From CAZHWT01 sp964536215 (GTDB taxonomy: Bacteria > Patescibacteriota > CAZHWT01): 35,099 bases of DNA. The notes under the pieces were generated by a model, which worked only from the letters and a program-made list of their open reading frames with translations, did no database searches and was not told where the DNA came from. Shown here in pieces: positions 7,110-14,238 of this stretch. The first letter of the stretch is position 1; every line of letters starts with the position of its first letter. The stretch spans positions 1 to 35,099 of the forward strand of contig CAZHWT010000009.1 in the NCBI GenBank assembly GCA_964536215.1, in the 5' to 3' direction. Both the position numbers and the translations under genes were made by a program.

Positions 7110-9110
7110 CTAATCCTCATCACCATAAAATGTCCGATTGTGACGCTTTTCATCAGGCGTAATTTCATATGCCTGATCATCAATATCTGAGTAATTTACA
7201 TAGAGGGTGTTGCTATCAATTAGACTTAGTAGGGTGCGTTTTTTATCGGCCATGCTTAGTGAGGTGAATCCTTTATCGCCAAGCTTAATCTTTTCTGGGT
7301 CAACTCGATAGCTTAAGAACGAAGACTTCTTGGCTTGTGCTAGTAGTTTAATTAATTCTTCGTCAGTGCGAGCATCTTCTACTTCACCTCGGAATTTATT
7401 CGCATCGTTCATTAACGCTGTAGATACAAAGCTACCCCCGCCCTTCCATGATTCGTGACTACTCACTCCAGTTTCATCACCATTTAAAACGTTCCTCATC
7501 CTCACAATAGGATCATTTTCACCATACATTATTTGCTCAATGCCAATATACTGCCTGCCCATTTTATGAGCCACTGCAGCAGTTGTTCCTGACCCAAGAT
7601 GGTAATCAAGAACGATGTCTTCCGGGTCGGTGAAAATGCCAACCAGCAAACGCATCATTTTCTCTGGCTTTTTGCCCTTGTTAAACCTAACTCCTCCTTC
7701 ATGTCTTATATTCCCCACTTCAGCACTAAAATCATAATAATTAACTATTGGGACTGGTTTTTCATATACTCCTGAAAGCACCACAGCCTTTTTATCTAGG
7801 GGAATCTTCGCATACATTTTGCCAAAACGAGCACTTTCCTTTTTAGGGCCAGTCATATAACGATAGCCAAGACCGTCTTCTCCAAGGCCATGAATCTTAT
7901 ACATCACGCCATAGCCATCAACTGACACATTGGGCTCTACAGCCTTCTTATACATAGTGCCGTGCCCAGTGTCAGAATAAATACTTCCAGTAATCCAAGT
8001 TTCCTTAAAGTAGTCTAAGGAGGCCAGCCTATCGTCGACCACTTTTTCGATTTTATAGCTATGAGGCAAGAAGACATCAACTTGTCGACCGTCTGGTAAA
8101 TTAAATGTTCGATCTGGAGGGGAAGTCTCTTGAATATCTAAATTAAACTTCTCGGATTTATATTGCTCTTTTGGCTTGTTCGGCCTCACTAGAGATTTAT
8201 TTTTAGCGTACGCTAGTCCATATTCGATAACTGGTTGAAAATCATCACGTTCATTTAGTGACTTATTAGCGTATCTTACTTGGAAGTGAAAAACCTCAAG
8301 TAAATTCTCTCTCTTGAACATTTCATCCATTAAAACAGATAAATAGGCAAACTCATTACCATCGATCGAAATAAATATGACTCCATCTTCTCTCAGCAGT
8401 TCATGCGCCACTTGCAAGCGGTTTTTCATGAACGTTAGCCATGTTGAGTGACTAAAAGAGTCATTATATCCAAAGGTGTCTCCACCAGTGTTGTATGGTG
8501 GATCGATATAAATTAGTTTTATTTTTCCAGCAAACCGCTTCTTTAAACTGTGCAGGGCAACGAGGTTGTTGCCCTTAATTATCAAATTGTCATCGTCTTT
8601 AAGCTCGTCAAGGTCATTCGCACCGTTTTTGTCATGTCGCTTCCATTCAATAAATACTTTATCGTCAAGCAAGCGATTAATCTGATCTGGAGCCAACACT
8701 TCGTTAAAGAATACTTCCTTGCGTTTAGCGTCTTCTTTATCTTGACCACCTTCTAGGATTGCATCCTTATATGGCCAGTTTAGAACCACTTCTTTATTTC
8801 TAATCAAATAATCATCAACCCCAGTAGCAAGACCAATTTTCTGTCGGTATGCGGTATAGCTGTCAGGGAGAAAGGATTTATTGGCTAAAAACTGCAGGAA
8901 TGTATCCTTTTTGAAAACCAGCCCTGAATCAGTCTCAGTGAAAAAGAGACCCTTGATGGATGGCTCAGATTGCAAAGTGTTGAGTAGTTCAGCATCATAC
9001 TTGCGAGCCAGCTCCGCCACTTTATTTTTATTTAAAACCCCTTCAACCAGCCAGCCCTCATTCTGTAAAAGGAGAGATTCAAGTTTTTTAAGTGAGCTAT
9101 TATTATCCAT
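7110..9110 (-). CDS. mod: Type III DNA methyltransferase, Mod (N6-adenine)
   Basis: A 666-residue N6-adenine methyltransferase of the beta class, in which the catalytic motif IV comes before the S-adenosylmethionine-binding motif I. DPPY is at residues 203-206 (IYIDPPYNTGG), and motif I is LDYHLGSGTT (501-510). The long segment between them is where the target recognition domain of Mod proteins lies. Mod modifies one strand of an asymmetric site and also gives specificity to Res. The gene has its own -35/-10 promoter (9129-9157), so it can be expressed apart from the upstream nuclease-like genes. No simple-sequence repeat tract of the phase-variable mod type is seen in the frame. Confidence 0.95.
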   Translation of the reverse strand: MDNNSSLKKLESLLLQNEGWLVEGVLNKNKVAELARKYDAELLNTLQSEPSIKGLFFTETDSGLVFKKDTFLQFLANKSFLPDSYTAYRQKIGLATGVDDYLIRNKEVVLNWPYKDAILEGGQDKEDAKRKEVFFNEVLAPDQINRLLDDKVFIEWKRHDKNGANDLDELKDDDNLIIKGNNLVALHSLKKRFAGKIKLIYIDPPYNTGGDTFGYNDSFSHSTWLTFMKNRLQVAHELLREDGVIFISIDGNEFAYLSVLMDEMFKRENLLEVFHFQVRYANKSLNERDDFQPVIEYGLAYAKNKSLVRPNKPKEQYKSEKFNLDIQETSPPDRTFNLPDGRQVDVFLPHSYKIEKVVDDRLASLDYFKETWITGSIYSDTGHGTMYKKAVEPNVSVDGYGVMYKIHGLGEDGLGYRYMTGPKKESARFGKMYAKIPLDKKAVVLSGVYEKPVPIVNYYDFSAEVGNIRHEGGVRFNKGKKPEKMMRLLVGIFTDPEDIVLDYHLGSGTTAAVAHKMGRQYIGIEQIMYGENDPIVRMRNVLNGDETGVSSHESWKGGGSFVSTALMNDANKFRGEVEDARTDEELIKLLAQAKKSSFLSYRVDPEKIKLGDKGFTSLSMADKKRTLLSLIDSNTLYVNYSDIDDQAYEITPDEKRHNRTFYGDED

Positions 9111-9128
9111 ATAAACTACCTACCATTT

Positions 9129-9157
9129 ATTATACATTCCAGTATCTCTGTAGACAA
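9129..9157 (-). promoter_or_regulatory. Promoter of mod-res
   Basis: The minus strand shows TTGTCT (9157-9152), a 17-base spacer and TATAAT (9134-9129). The start would fall near 9122, leaving a 12-base leader with a weak TAGGTAG ribosome site before the mod ATG at 9110. Confidence 0.55.
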
Positions 9158-9177
9158 TAAAATATAATCAATTTCTA

Positions 9178-9573
9178 TTAATTTCCATATCTACCTTTGA
9201 TCGGGTCTTCCTCTGTTGACCATCGTGAGTCAAGCAAATCGGAGTCATAATAGAAATAAGTCGATTTATAATTATCCATTGCAGCTTTATACTGACCCAT
9301 GATTAATACTACGTCGCTATTTGAAGGCGGGTCATCTTCGTTGATAAGATCCAAGAAATCGGATTGTGGTTGTCCATCAAATAATTTTTTTACTCTCTCT
9401 AGTAATCGATTGATAATCACTATCTTTACTTTGTTTAACAAATCATTTGGACTCTTTTTAGCGAACTCTTTCATTTCTATAATGACAGAATTTAACTGGT
9501 CGATTAACAATTCAAATTCTTCTGCTTCAGCATTTGTTGGTAGTTTATGTTGGAATTGTGGTTTTTTCTTCAT
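9178..9573 (-). CDS. Unknown small protein, paralogue 2 (131 residues)
   Basis: A charged soluble protein with no signal peptide or membrane segment. It is clearly related to the gene just upstream: both share an (A)KKSP..LNK.K...INR helix block and a PSNSD.VL..GQY block, followed by an acidic segment ending in a Trp-containing stretch (SRWSTEED here). I do not recognise the family. The ATG lies one base after the stop of its paralogue, with the AAGGA ribosome site inside the 3' end of that gene, so the two are probably translated together. The tandem pair, placed between a nuclease-like gene and mod, suggests a heteromeric partner, immunity or adaptor role; this is inference only. Confidence 0.75.
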   Translation of the reverse strand: MKKKPQFQHKLPTNAEAEEFELLIDQLNSVIIEMKEFAKKSPNDLLNKVKIVIINRLLERVKKLFDGQPQSDFLDLINEDDPPSNSDVVLIMGQYKAAMDNYKSTYFYYDSDLLDSRWSTEEDPIKGRYGN

Positions 9574-9574
9574 T

Positions 9575-9961
9575 TTATTTCCTTAACTTTTTAGGTTGTG
9601 CGGTTCTAATATCAGATTGCTTATTATCTACGGACCAAAACCATTCTCCTTCGTGGTAGTCATCTTCTACAATATTCTGAGCTCTGAGTTCTTCTAAGCA
9701 ATTTAAATACTGTCCCACCACTAGCACGGCATCGCTATTGCTTGGCAACTCAACTTCATCAAACCCAATAAAATCTGGAAATGGCAGGTTATCAGTCCCA
9801 AGAATTTCATTTGCGCTTATAATTATTCTGTTAATTAGTTGAACTTTAAATTTATTCAGGGGACTGTCAGGTGATTTTTTAGCTAATATTGTCAATTCAG
9901 CGTAAACTCCCTCTATTTGTGTATTTGTTTTAATAAATTTATCAATAACATCTTTAGTCAT
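9575..9961 (-). CDS. Unknown small protein, paralogue 1 (128 residues)
   Basis: The chosen start is the ATG at 9961, which has AAGGAGA six bases upstream and sits 10 bp after the stop of the nuclease-like gene. A longer frame from 10003 would overlap that gene and lacks a ribosome site. The protein shares the KKSP..LNK.K...INR and PSNSDAVLVVGQY blocks with the next gene downstream, then diverges to an acidic tail with EWFWSVD. Family unknown. Tight spacing on both sides shows one operon of nuclease-like gene, paralogue 1 and paralogue 2. Confidence 0.75.
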   Translation of the reverse strand: MTKDVIDKFIKTNTQIEGVYAELTILAKKSPDSPLNKFKVQLINRIIISANEILGTDNLPFPDFIGFDEVELPSNSDAVLVVGQYLNCLEELRAQNIVEDDYHEGEWFWSVDNKQSDIRTAQPKKLRK

Positions 9962-9971
9962 ATATTTCTCC

Positions 9972-11336
9972 TTATGATGGGCAATCTCTCGTAAACTGCA
10001 CATATTTCTTCTTTAGCACCTCTACGGGTAATCTCTGCTTGCTTTCATAAACTAAACACATGGTCTTAATATCTTCATCGTCAAGAATAATTATGCATTT
10101 TCGATGGGACGACCATAAATCAATTGTGTTTTTATAAACTGCCTTACTTGGCATTTTTCTTGTTACAATCACTCCAAATCTACCAAACTGTTCCTTTAAG
10201 TATCTATTCAGTTGTGAAACATGTGCACCTTCTAATTCGGCGACGTTTTTCATTTCAAATACTAACTGACGACTACCATAGTCACTGTGAATTTCTTCAA
10301 GAAAATCAAACGACTTATTGTTATAAAAAATCAAATCTCTGATTAATACACCATCTTCTGTGCGACTCTGTGAATCTGCAAAATCTAGATTTGGATAGAG
10401 CATGGAAGTAAAAAGCTTTGTAATTAAGTCTTCATATTTTTTATCTGCACCGTCAGTTTTGCCTGTAGGGAGTTTAAGCATGTTGCTCAACGCTCTCTTA
10501 GCACTGATTACCGGCAATGCAGAAAATAATGGATCCCTATGTAACTGATCTGAGGTAAGCTCCCGTAATTTTAAGTAATTCCTTACCAAATCATAATTAC
10601 TTCGATTAAATGAGATTAAAGAGGCTCTAGATAATGAGCCTTTAGCTCCTGGTTGATTGTGCTGATAATACTTAAAATAATCTTCAAAATTTATCCATGG
10701 ACTATGTTTCAACCATTCTTTGGGAATAAGAATAATTGGATTGCCAAGATGATCTACGGGCAAATTAATTGATTCGGTTTTAAAGGTCTTCGTTCTAAAA
10801 TCATAGACATTTTCAACATTTGCTCTTTTTAGTGGTATACCAAACTTAGTGCACTGATCAATAGTAAAATCAATTAAAGTTGACTTTAACAGATTGCAGG
10901 TTATATCACTCACTCTATCTATAGATATATCATCAGTAAGTAACTGGATTGCTTCAATATGCCCTAATCCATGAGCGGCAATATACGGAACATCCACGAA
11001 TAGGGATAGTATTTCGGACGCTTTGGGTAATGAGATTTTACGACCCTTACGGGTCGCGGAACTACCCAAACCTACTTCCTTGCATTCGGATAACTCCACT
11101 AATATATTCTTTGCTTCCTCTTGTTTTCCTGATTTATACAATTCTCCTATGCCGTTAAAAGCTGCCACGACTTGAGAGTGCAGTGCATTATCGATAGCTA
11201 CGGTAGACTTCCATAGGAGCATTGGATCTAAAAATAGTGGCAAATCTTCATCTAAGAATGGGATTGCAAACCCTACCTCATCCTGTGTAACGAGCACATC
11301 GTAATAGTCGGTTAGTCTGGGTTTTATTAAGTTCAT
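9972..11336 (-). CDS. PD-(D/E)XK nuclease-like protein of unknown system
   Basis: A 454-residue protein. The last ~150 residues show a restriction-endonuclease fold pattern of the Mrr type: E302 in KKYEDL, D334 in LIRDLIF, E361-x-K363 in VFEMKN, and a following helix with Q375 (QLNRYL). These would be the metal-binding and catalytic residues. The N-terminal ~290 residues (starting NLIKPRLTDYYDVLVTQDEVG) have no family I know and could be a sensor or specificity domain. It heads the minus-strand block of two small paralogues, mod and res, and has its own extended -10 promoter at 11383-11391. It is probably a second nuclease of this defence island; the fold is well supported by motif spacing, the role is inferred. 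Confidence 0.7.
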   Translation of the reverse strand: MNLIKPRLTDYYDVLVTQDEVGFAIPFLDEDLPLFLDPMLLWKSTVAIDNALHSQVVAAFNGIGELYKSGKQEEAKNILVELSECKEVGLGSSATRKGRKISLPKASEILSLFVDVPYIAAHGLGHIEAIQLLTDDISIDRVSDITCNLLKSTLIDFTIDQCTKFGIPLKRANVENVYDFRTKTFKTESINLPVDHLGNPIILIPKEWLKHSPWINFEDYFKYYQHNQPGAKGSLSRASLISFNRSNYDLVRNYLKLRELTSDQLHRDPLFSALPVISAKRALSNMLKLPTGKTDGADKKYEDLITKLFTSMLYPNLDFADSQSRTEDGVLIRDLIFYNNKSFDFLEEIHSDYGSRQLVFEMKNVAELEGAHVSQLNRYLKEQFGRFGVIVTRKMPSKAVYKNTIDLWSSHRKCIIILDDEDIKTMCLVYESKQRLPVEVLKKKYVQFTRDCPS

Positions 11337-11382
11337 TTTTGGTTAATTACAAGTAATGATCCCATTCAGTTGATGTGCGGGC

Positions 11383-11391
11383 ATTATAGCA
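11383..11391 (-). promoter_or_regulatory. Extended -10 promoter of the nuclease/paralogue operon
   Basis: The minus strand reads TGCTATAAT, a perfect extended -10, about 47 bases upstream of the ATG at 11336. The -35 region (TGTAAA at 17-base spacing) is weak. Confidence 0.55.
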
Positions 11392-11459
11392 TCGAATGAG
11401 TACTATTTACAGAAAAATTTTCCCTCCACTCAACATAACCATTTTCCGCCATCTCCACG

Positions 11460-11589
11460 CATAGCAAGGTAGTACCTACGGTCTCCACCTGTGCTATGAG
11501 CGGAGCCTCTGGCTTGTAGCGCTAGCTACGAGTGGAGGTCAACCGCTTGTATCGGCAAAAGCCGAAATAGTAGCTAAGGAGGAAAAAAG
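11460..11589 (+). ncRNA. Structured leader upstream of the DUF3768 gene
   Basis: Three successive inverted repeats precede the gene at 11590. The first is CATAGCA (11460-11466) with TGCTATG (11492-11498), enclosing a small GTAG-TAC-CTAC hairpin. The second is a long stem, CCTCTG plus CTTGTAGC (11506-11520), pairing with GCTACGAG plus TGGAGG (11525-11538) across a GCTA loop. The third is TCGGC-AAAA-GCCGA (11552-11565). A strong AAGGAGG ribosome site follows. CTCCAC occurs three times before the GTGGAGG at 11533-11538, so alternative pairings are possible. It could be a cis-regulatory leader or a small RNA; it matches no RNA family that I recognise. Confidence 0.45.
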
Positions 11590-11925
11590 ATGGAAGACAT
11601 ATCGGTAGTAAAAGAAGTGATGGAGCAACTGTCGTTAGCTGACAAGAACGATAAAGCCAGAAAAACAAGTCTGCAGTATATGTTGACTCGCGGTGTAAAA
11701 GAGTTACCCGACATAGGCGGACTAATTCACGCAGTGCGAGAATTTAGCACGTTTACCGAAGATAACGACCCATACGGCGAGCACGACTATGGTTCTCTAT
11801 CATGGTTCGGCCAAAAAGTTTGCTGGAAGATTGATTACTATGACCAAAGCTTAACCTACGGCTGCGACCCGAGATCTGAGAAGTGTCGACGTATTATTAC
11901 AGTAATGCTGCCAATGGAGTACTAA
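11590..11925 (+). CDS. DUF3768 family protein
   Basis: A 111-residue soluble protein matching the DUF3768 pattern: AVREFSTFTEDNDPYGEHDYG (about residues 49-69), then a VCWKIDYYDQSLTYG core, and a C-terminal RRIITVMLPMEY. DUF3768 proteins are known mostly from plasmids and integrative elements of Alphaproteobacteria and have no established function. The start is secure, with AAGGAGG seven bases before the ATG. It is followed immediately by a perfect 16-bp terminator hairpin and preceded by a structured leader, so it is a one-gene unit. Its presence beside a T4SS cluster fits a mobile-element cargo or maintenance role. Confidence 0.8.
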   Translation: MEDISVVKEVMEQLSLADKNDKARKTSLQYMLTRGVKELPDIGGLIHAVREFSTFTEDNDPYGEHDYGSLSWFGQKVCWKIDYYDQSLTYGCDPRSEKCRRIITVMLPMEY

Positions 11926-11927
11926 AC

Positions 11928-11964
11928 AATAGCCCAGAGGCGACTAGCTCGCCTCTGGGCTATT
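11928..11964 (+). terminator. Perfect 16-bp terminator hairpin after DUF3768
   Basis: AATAGCCCAGAGGCGA pairs perfectly with TCGCCTCTGGGCTATT across a CTAGC loop, three bases after the DUF3768 stop. The following T-tract is weak (TATTTG). It lies inside the open frame upstream of the thermonuclease, which argues that the latter starts at 12003 and not further upstream. Confidence 0.7.
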
Positions 11965-11968
11965 TGCA

Positions 11969-11977
11969 TGGTATAAC
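11969..11977 (+). promoter_or_regulatory. Extended -10 promoter of the thermonuclease gene
   Basis: TGGTATAAC begins five bases after the terminator stem. The start would be near 11984, leaving about 19 bases before the ATG at 12003, with no Shine-Dalgarno. Confidence 0.45.
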
Positions 11978-12002
11978 TATAGTGTCTACATGGTTGACAG
12001 AT

Positions 12003-13091
12003 ATGATAAAACCTTCGTCTTTTCCGCACAACTTCGATATCCGGCAATGGGTTAGAATCAGCTGGCGAAAATTTCGGGCGCTTTCGACTGGCGTCAAAAG
12101 TGCCATTATTCTAGGAGTGATACTTCTCTCCCCCTTTGTTCTTCTAGCCCTCTTAGCAGCAATCCCTACGCTCGTAGCCATTGGCCTCCTCTATATTGCC
12201 TTTAGATACATTCATAGACCAGGTGGCAAAATCCTAGCACTCCTGTTTATCGGTGTACCGACTCTCTTTATACAATCTGCCATTATTGCCGGAATTGTCA
12301 GTGGGCCCACTCCAACGCAGGATAAAACTGCTGAAACATCAACGACTTCGCAGCCAAAGACTCATCAAACATCGACCATAACACCTACTGCAACGCCATC
12401 AGCCACGATAAGTTCCACACCTACTTCTACCTCTACGCCGCAGCCTACTAAGCAACAGCCGAACACTTCCGACCTCTACGCGGTCGTTAAAGTGGTCGAT
12501 GGGGATACCCTGGATGTATCTATAGCTGGCAAGACCCAGAGATTGCGTCTGATTGGCATAGATACCCCAGAAACAGTAGACCCTAGAAAGAGTGTACAGT
12601 GCTTTGGCGTTGAAGCTTCAAACAAAGCCAAGCAACTATTGACTGGAGCACGAGTCAGACTAGAAGTAGACCATAGTCAAGGGGACAAAGATAAATATAA
12701 TCGATTATTGCGGTATGTTTATCTTGAAGATGGCCGCAGCTTCAATAAATTAATGATTGCCGAAGGCTATGCCTTTGAATATACGTATAGCACACCGTAT
12801 AAATACCAGGCAGAATATAAACAAGCCCAAACAAATGCTCGCAATCAGGGGCTAGGCTTGTGGTCGAGCGATACGTGCCATGGCGTGGCCTCTCCAGTAA
12901 ATACTGCAACGCCAGTTCCTGTCGCCACGACTACTAGTCCAAACAATACATCGGGCGGAGACAAAGACTGTAGCGATTTTGCAACGCATGCCGAAGCACA
13001 AGCGTTCTTCTTAGCCAATGGTGGCCCGTCCTCAGATCCGCACCGACTAGACAGTGATCACGATGGCCTAGCGTGCGAAACCCTGCCCTAA
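12003..13091 (+). CDS. Membrane-anchored thermonuclease with excalibur domain
   Basis: 362 residues from the ATG at 12003. Two hydrophobic blocks (about 32-68 and 77-100) anchor it in the membrane, followed by a Thr/Pro/Ser-rich linker (102-155), which places the nuclease outside the cell. The staphylococcal-nuclease (TNase) domain spans about 157-290 with all catalytic residues: R182, D187 and E190 in LRLIGIDTPET, and R234 in DKYNRLLRY; D166/D168 match the calcium site region. A second linker leads to a C-terminal excalibur calcium-binding domain (about 320-361, DSDHDGLACE). It probably degrades external DNA or RNA for nutrition or uptake, which suits a host-dependent cell. It ends one base before the convergent gene's stop. 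Confidence 0.92.
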   Translation: MIKPSSFPHNFDIRQWVRISWRKFRALSTGVKSAIILGVILLSPFVLLALLAAIPTLVAIGLLYIAFRYIHRPGGKILALLFIGVPTLFIQSAIIAGIVSGPTPTQDKTAETSTTSQPKTHQTSTITPTATPSATISSTPTSTSTPQPTKQQPNTSDLYAVVKVVDGDTLDVSIAGKTQRLRLIGIDTPETVDPRKSVQCFGVEASNKAKQLLTGARVRLEVDHSQGDKDKYNRLLRYVYLEDGRSFNKLMIAEGYAFEYTYSTPYKYQAEYKQAQTNARNQGLGLWSSDTCHGVASPVNTATPVPVATTTSPNNTSGGDKDCSDFATHAEAQAFFLANGGPSSDPHRLDSDHDGLACETLP

Positions 13092-13092
13092 T

Positions 13093-13509
13093 TTACAGTT
13101 GGTCAGAGTTATCCGAGTCATAAACTTGCAGTCCTGAGTCAGGAAACCAAGGGTTGCCTGAAATAGTCAACGGCTTTGAGTCGGCTTTCCAAGGCTTGGT
13201 AATATCAAAGTAATAGTTATGAGTATAGGCTGGCTCATCTGGGAACACGGTCGTCACTTTTTCCAGCACTTGGTCAGGTTTCTCAATCATTTCTGAGTCG
13301 CGCAATTTCCAGTCATGATCTTGAAACAAAAACAGATAGTGAAGCACGGCGTGCTCTAGTGGAGCAATAAGGTTAGTATTCTCAATATCTAAAATAATTG
13401 GCTCAATTTCAGAGCTACCCATGCTACCACTGACAGGCAACCGAATACCAAAATGAGCCTGAACGTGATCAATAAGTGTTTGTAAATCCGGGCTAGTCAT
13501 ATAGAGCAT
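13093..13509 (-). CDS. Unknown protein, 138 residues
   Basis: An acidic soluble protein with no motif I recognise; it has aromatic and proline-rich C-terminal segments (NPWFPDSGLQVYD). Its ATG lies one base after the stop of the replication-relaxation-like gene, with AAGGAG overlapping that stop, so the two form a coupled pair. An in-frame ATG at codon 4 is an alternative start with better ribosome-site spacing. The pairing suggests it acts with the upstream DNA-binding protein; function unknown. Confidence 0.7.
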   Translation of the reverse strand: MLYMTSPDLQTLIDHVQAHFGIRLPVSGSMGSSEIEPIILDIENTNLIAPLEHAVLHYLFLFQDHDWKLRDSEMIEKPDQVLEKVTTVFPDEPAYTHNYYFDITKPWKADSKPLTISGNPWFPDSGLQVYDSDNSDQL

Positions 13510-13510
13510 A

Positions 13511-14161
13511 TTACTCCTTTACGAGCCGAACTTCACAATCCGCCGCAAACCCATCTGCCAATTTTGCAAGTTGAATAACAATTTTTTGCTGTTGCCTGAG
13601 TGAGTAGACACACAACAGAAACTTTGTTCCTGCAGACATCTGCCAGTAAACATAGAGTTGGTGTAGTCGTCTTGCAAGCAATGACCTCCATAACCCATCC
13701 AAAAACAACTCAACTATATACAATTGTCCGCCTATGACTATCTCCGCATCTGGCGAAGGTTGTAGTGGATACTTGCTGCCTAGCTCAATTTTTGACCTAA
13801 AAGTGGAACCATCGCCATGTTGTTGCACATACTTTAAATAAATATCCAATAGACTTCTAGATCGTTGTATCAAGAGCTGCGTAGCTTCATCCGAACGGTA
13901 GGCATGTCGTGGAATAGATGAGATGGCAAACGTATCCTTATTTGCTAGTAGATATCTACACCCATCAGCTGTAAGAAAGTAGGTATCAGCATCTATGACA
14001 CTATTGCCTTTAAGTTTACCAACAACCTCATGCCGAAGCAGAGTTTTAAGAATTAAGCTAGTCTGTGTATGTCCCTTGTGCCCCAAGACTTGCCTCAATT
14101 GATCTTGACTAGCAAAACGGAATCTATAAAGAGTAAGTAAAATAACGTTTTGATTATACAT
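13511..14161 (-). CDS. Replication-relaxation-like protein (winged helix plus nuclease-like fold)
   Basis: 216 residues. The N-terminal ~75 residues form a winged-helix pattern (LTLYRFRFASQDQLRQVL ... VGKLKGNSVIDADTYFLTADGCRYL). The C-terminal half holds PDAEIVIGGQLYIVELFLDG (about residues 136-155), the PD-(D/E)XK-like core typical of replication-relaxation (PF13814-type) proteins, though the final Lys of an active nuclease is not obvious. Such proteins accompany T4SS/FtsK-type transfer genes on actinobacterial and patescibacterial elements and may act in DNA processing. It follows the T4SS operon terminator and begins a two-gene unit with the 138-residue gene. No clear ribosome site lies before the ATG. 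Confidence 0.65.
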   Translation of the reverse strand: MYNQNVILLTLYRFRFASQDQLRQVLGHKGHTQTSLILKTLLRHEVVGKLKGNSVIDADTYFLTADGCRYLLANKDTFAISSIPRHAYRSDEATQLLIQRSRSLLDIYLKYVQQHGDGSTFRSKIELGSKYPLQPSPDAEIVIGGQLYIVELFLDGLWRSLLARRLHQLYVYWQMSAGTKFLLCVYSLRQQQKIVIQLAKLADGFAADCEVRLVKE

Positions 14162-14207
14162 ATATAAAGAAGACAGATAAGGAGTAGTGTAACAGAGACA
14201 AGCAGAG

Positions 14208-14238
14208 AAAAAACTGCAACAACAGTTGTTGCAGTTTT
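14208..14238 (-). terminator. Intrinsic terminator of the T4SS operon
   Basis: On the minus strand AAAACTGCAACAA and TTGTTGCAGTTTT form a perfect 13-bp stem with a three-base loop, followed by a run of six Ts. It begins at the stop codon of the VirD4-like gene (14237), separating the T4SS operon from the two genes downstream. Confidence 0.85.

Noticed and set aside
7110..9110. Phase-variable mod gene
   Set aside because: No simple-sequence repeat tract is visible in the coding region or its promoter.
11883..12002. 40-residue N-terminal extension of the thermonuclease
   Set aside because: It overlaps the DUF3768 gene, the perfect terminator hairpin and the likely promoter; the membrane anchor follows the ATG at 12003 directly.
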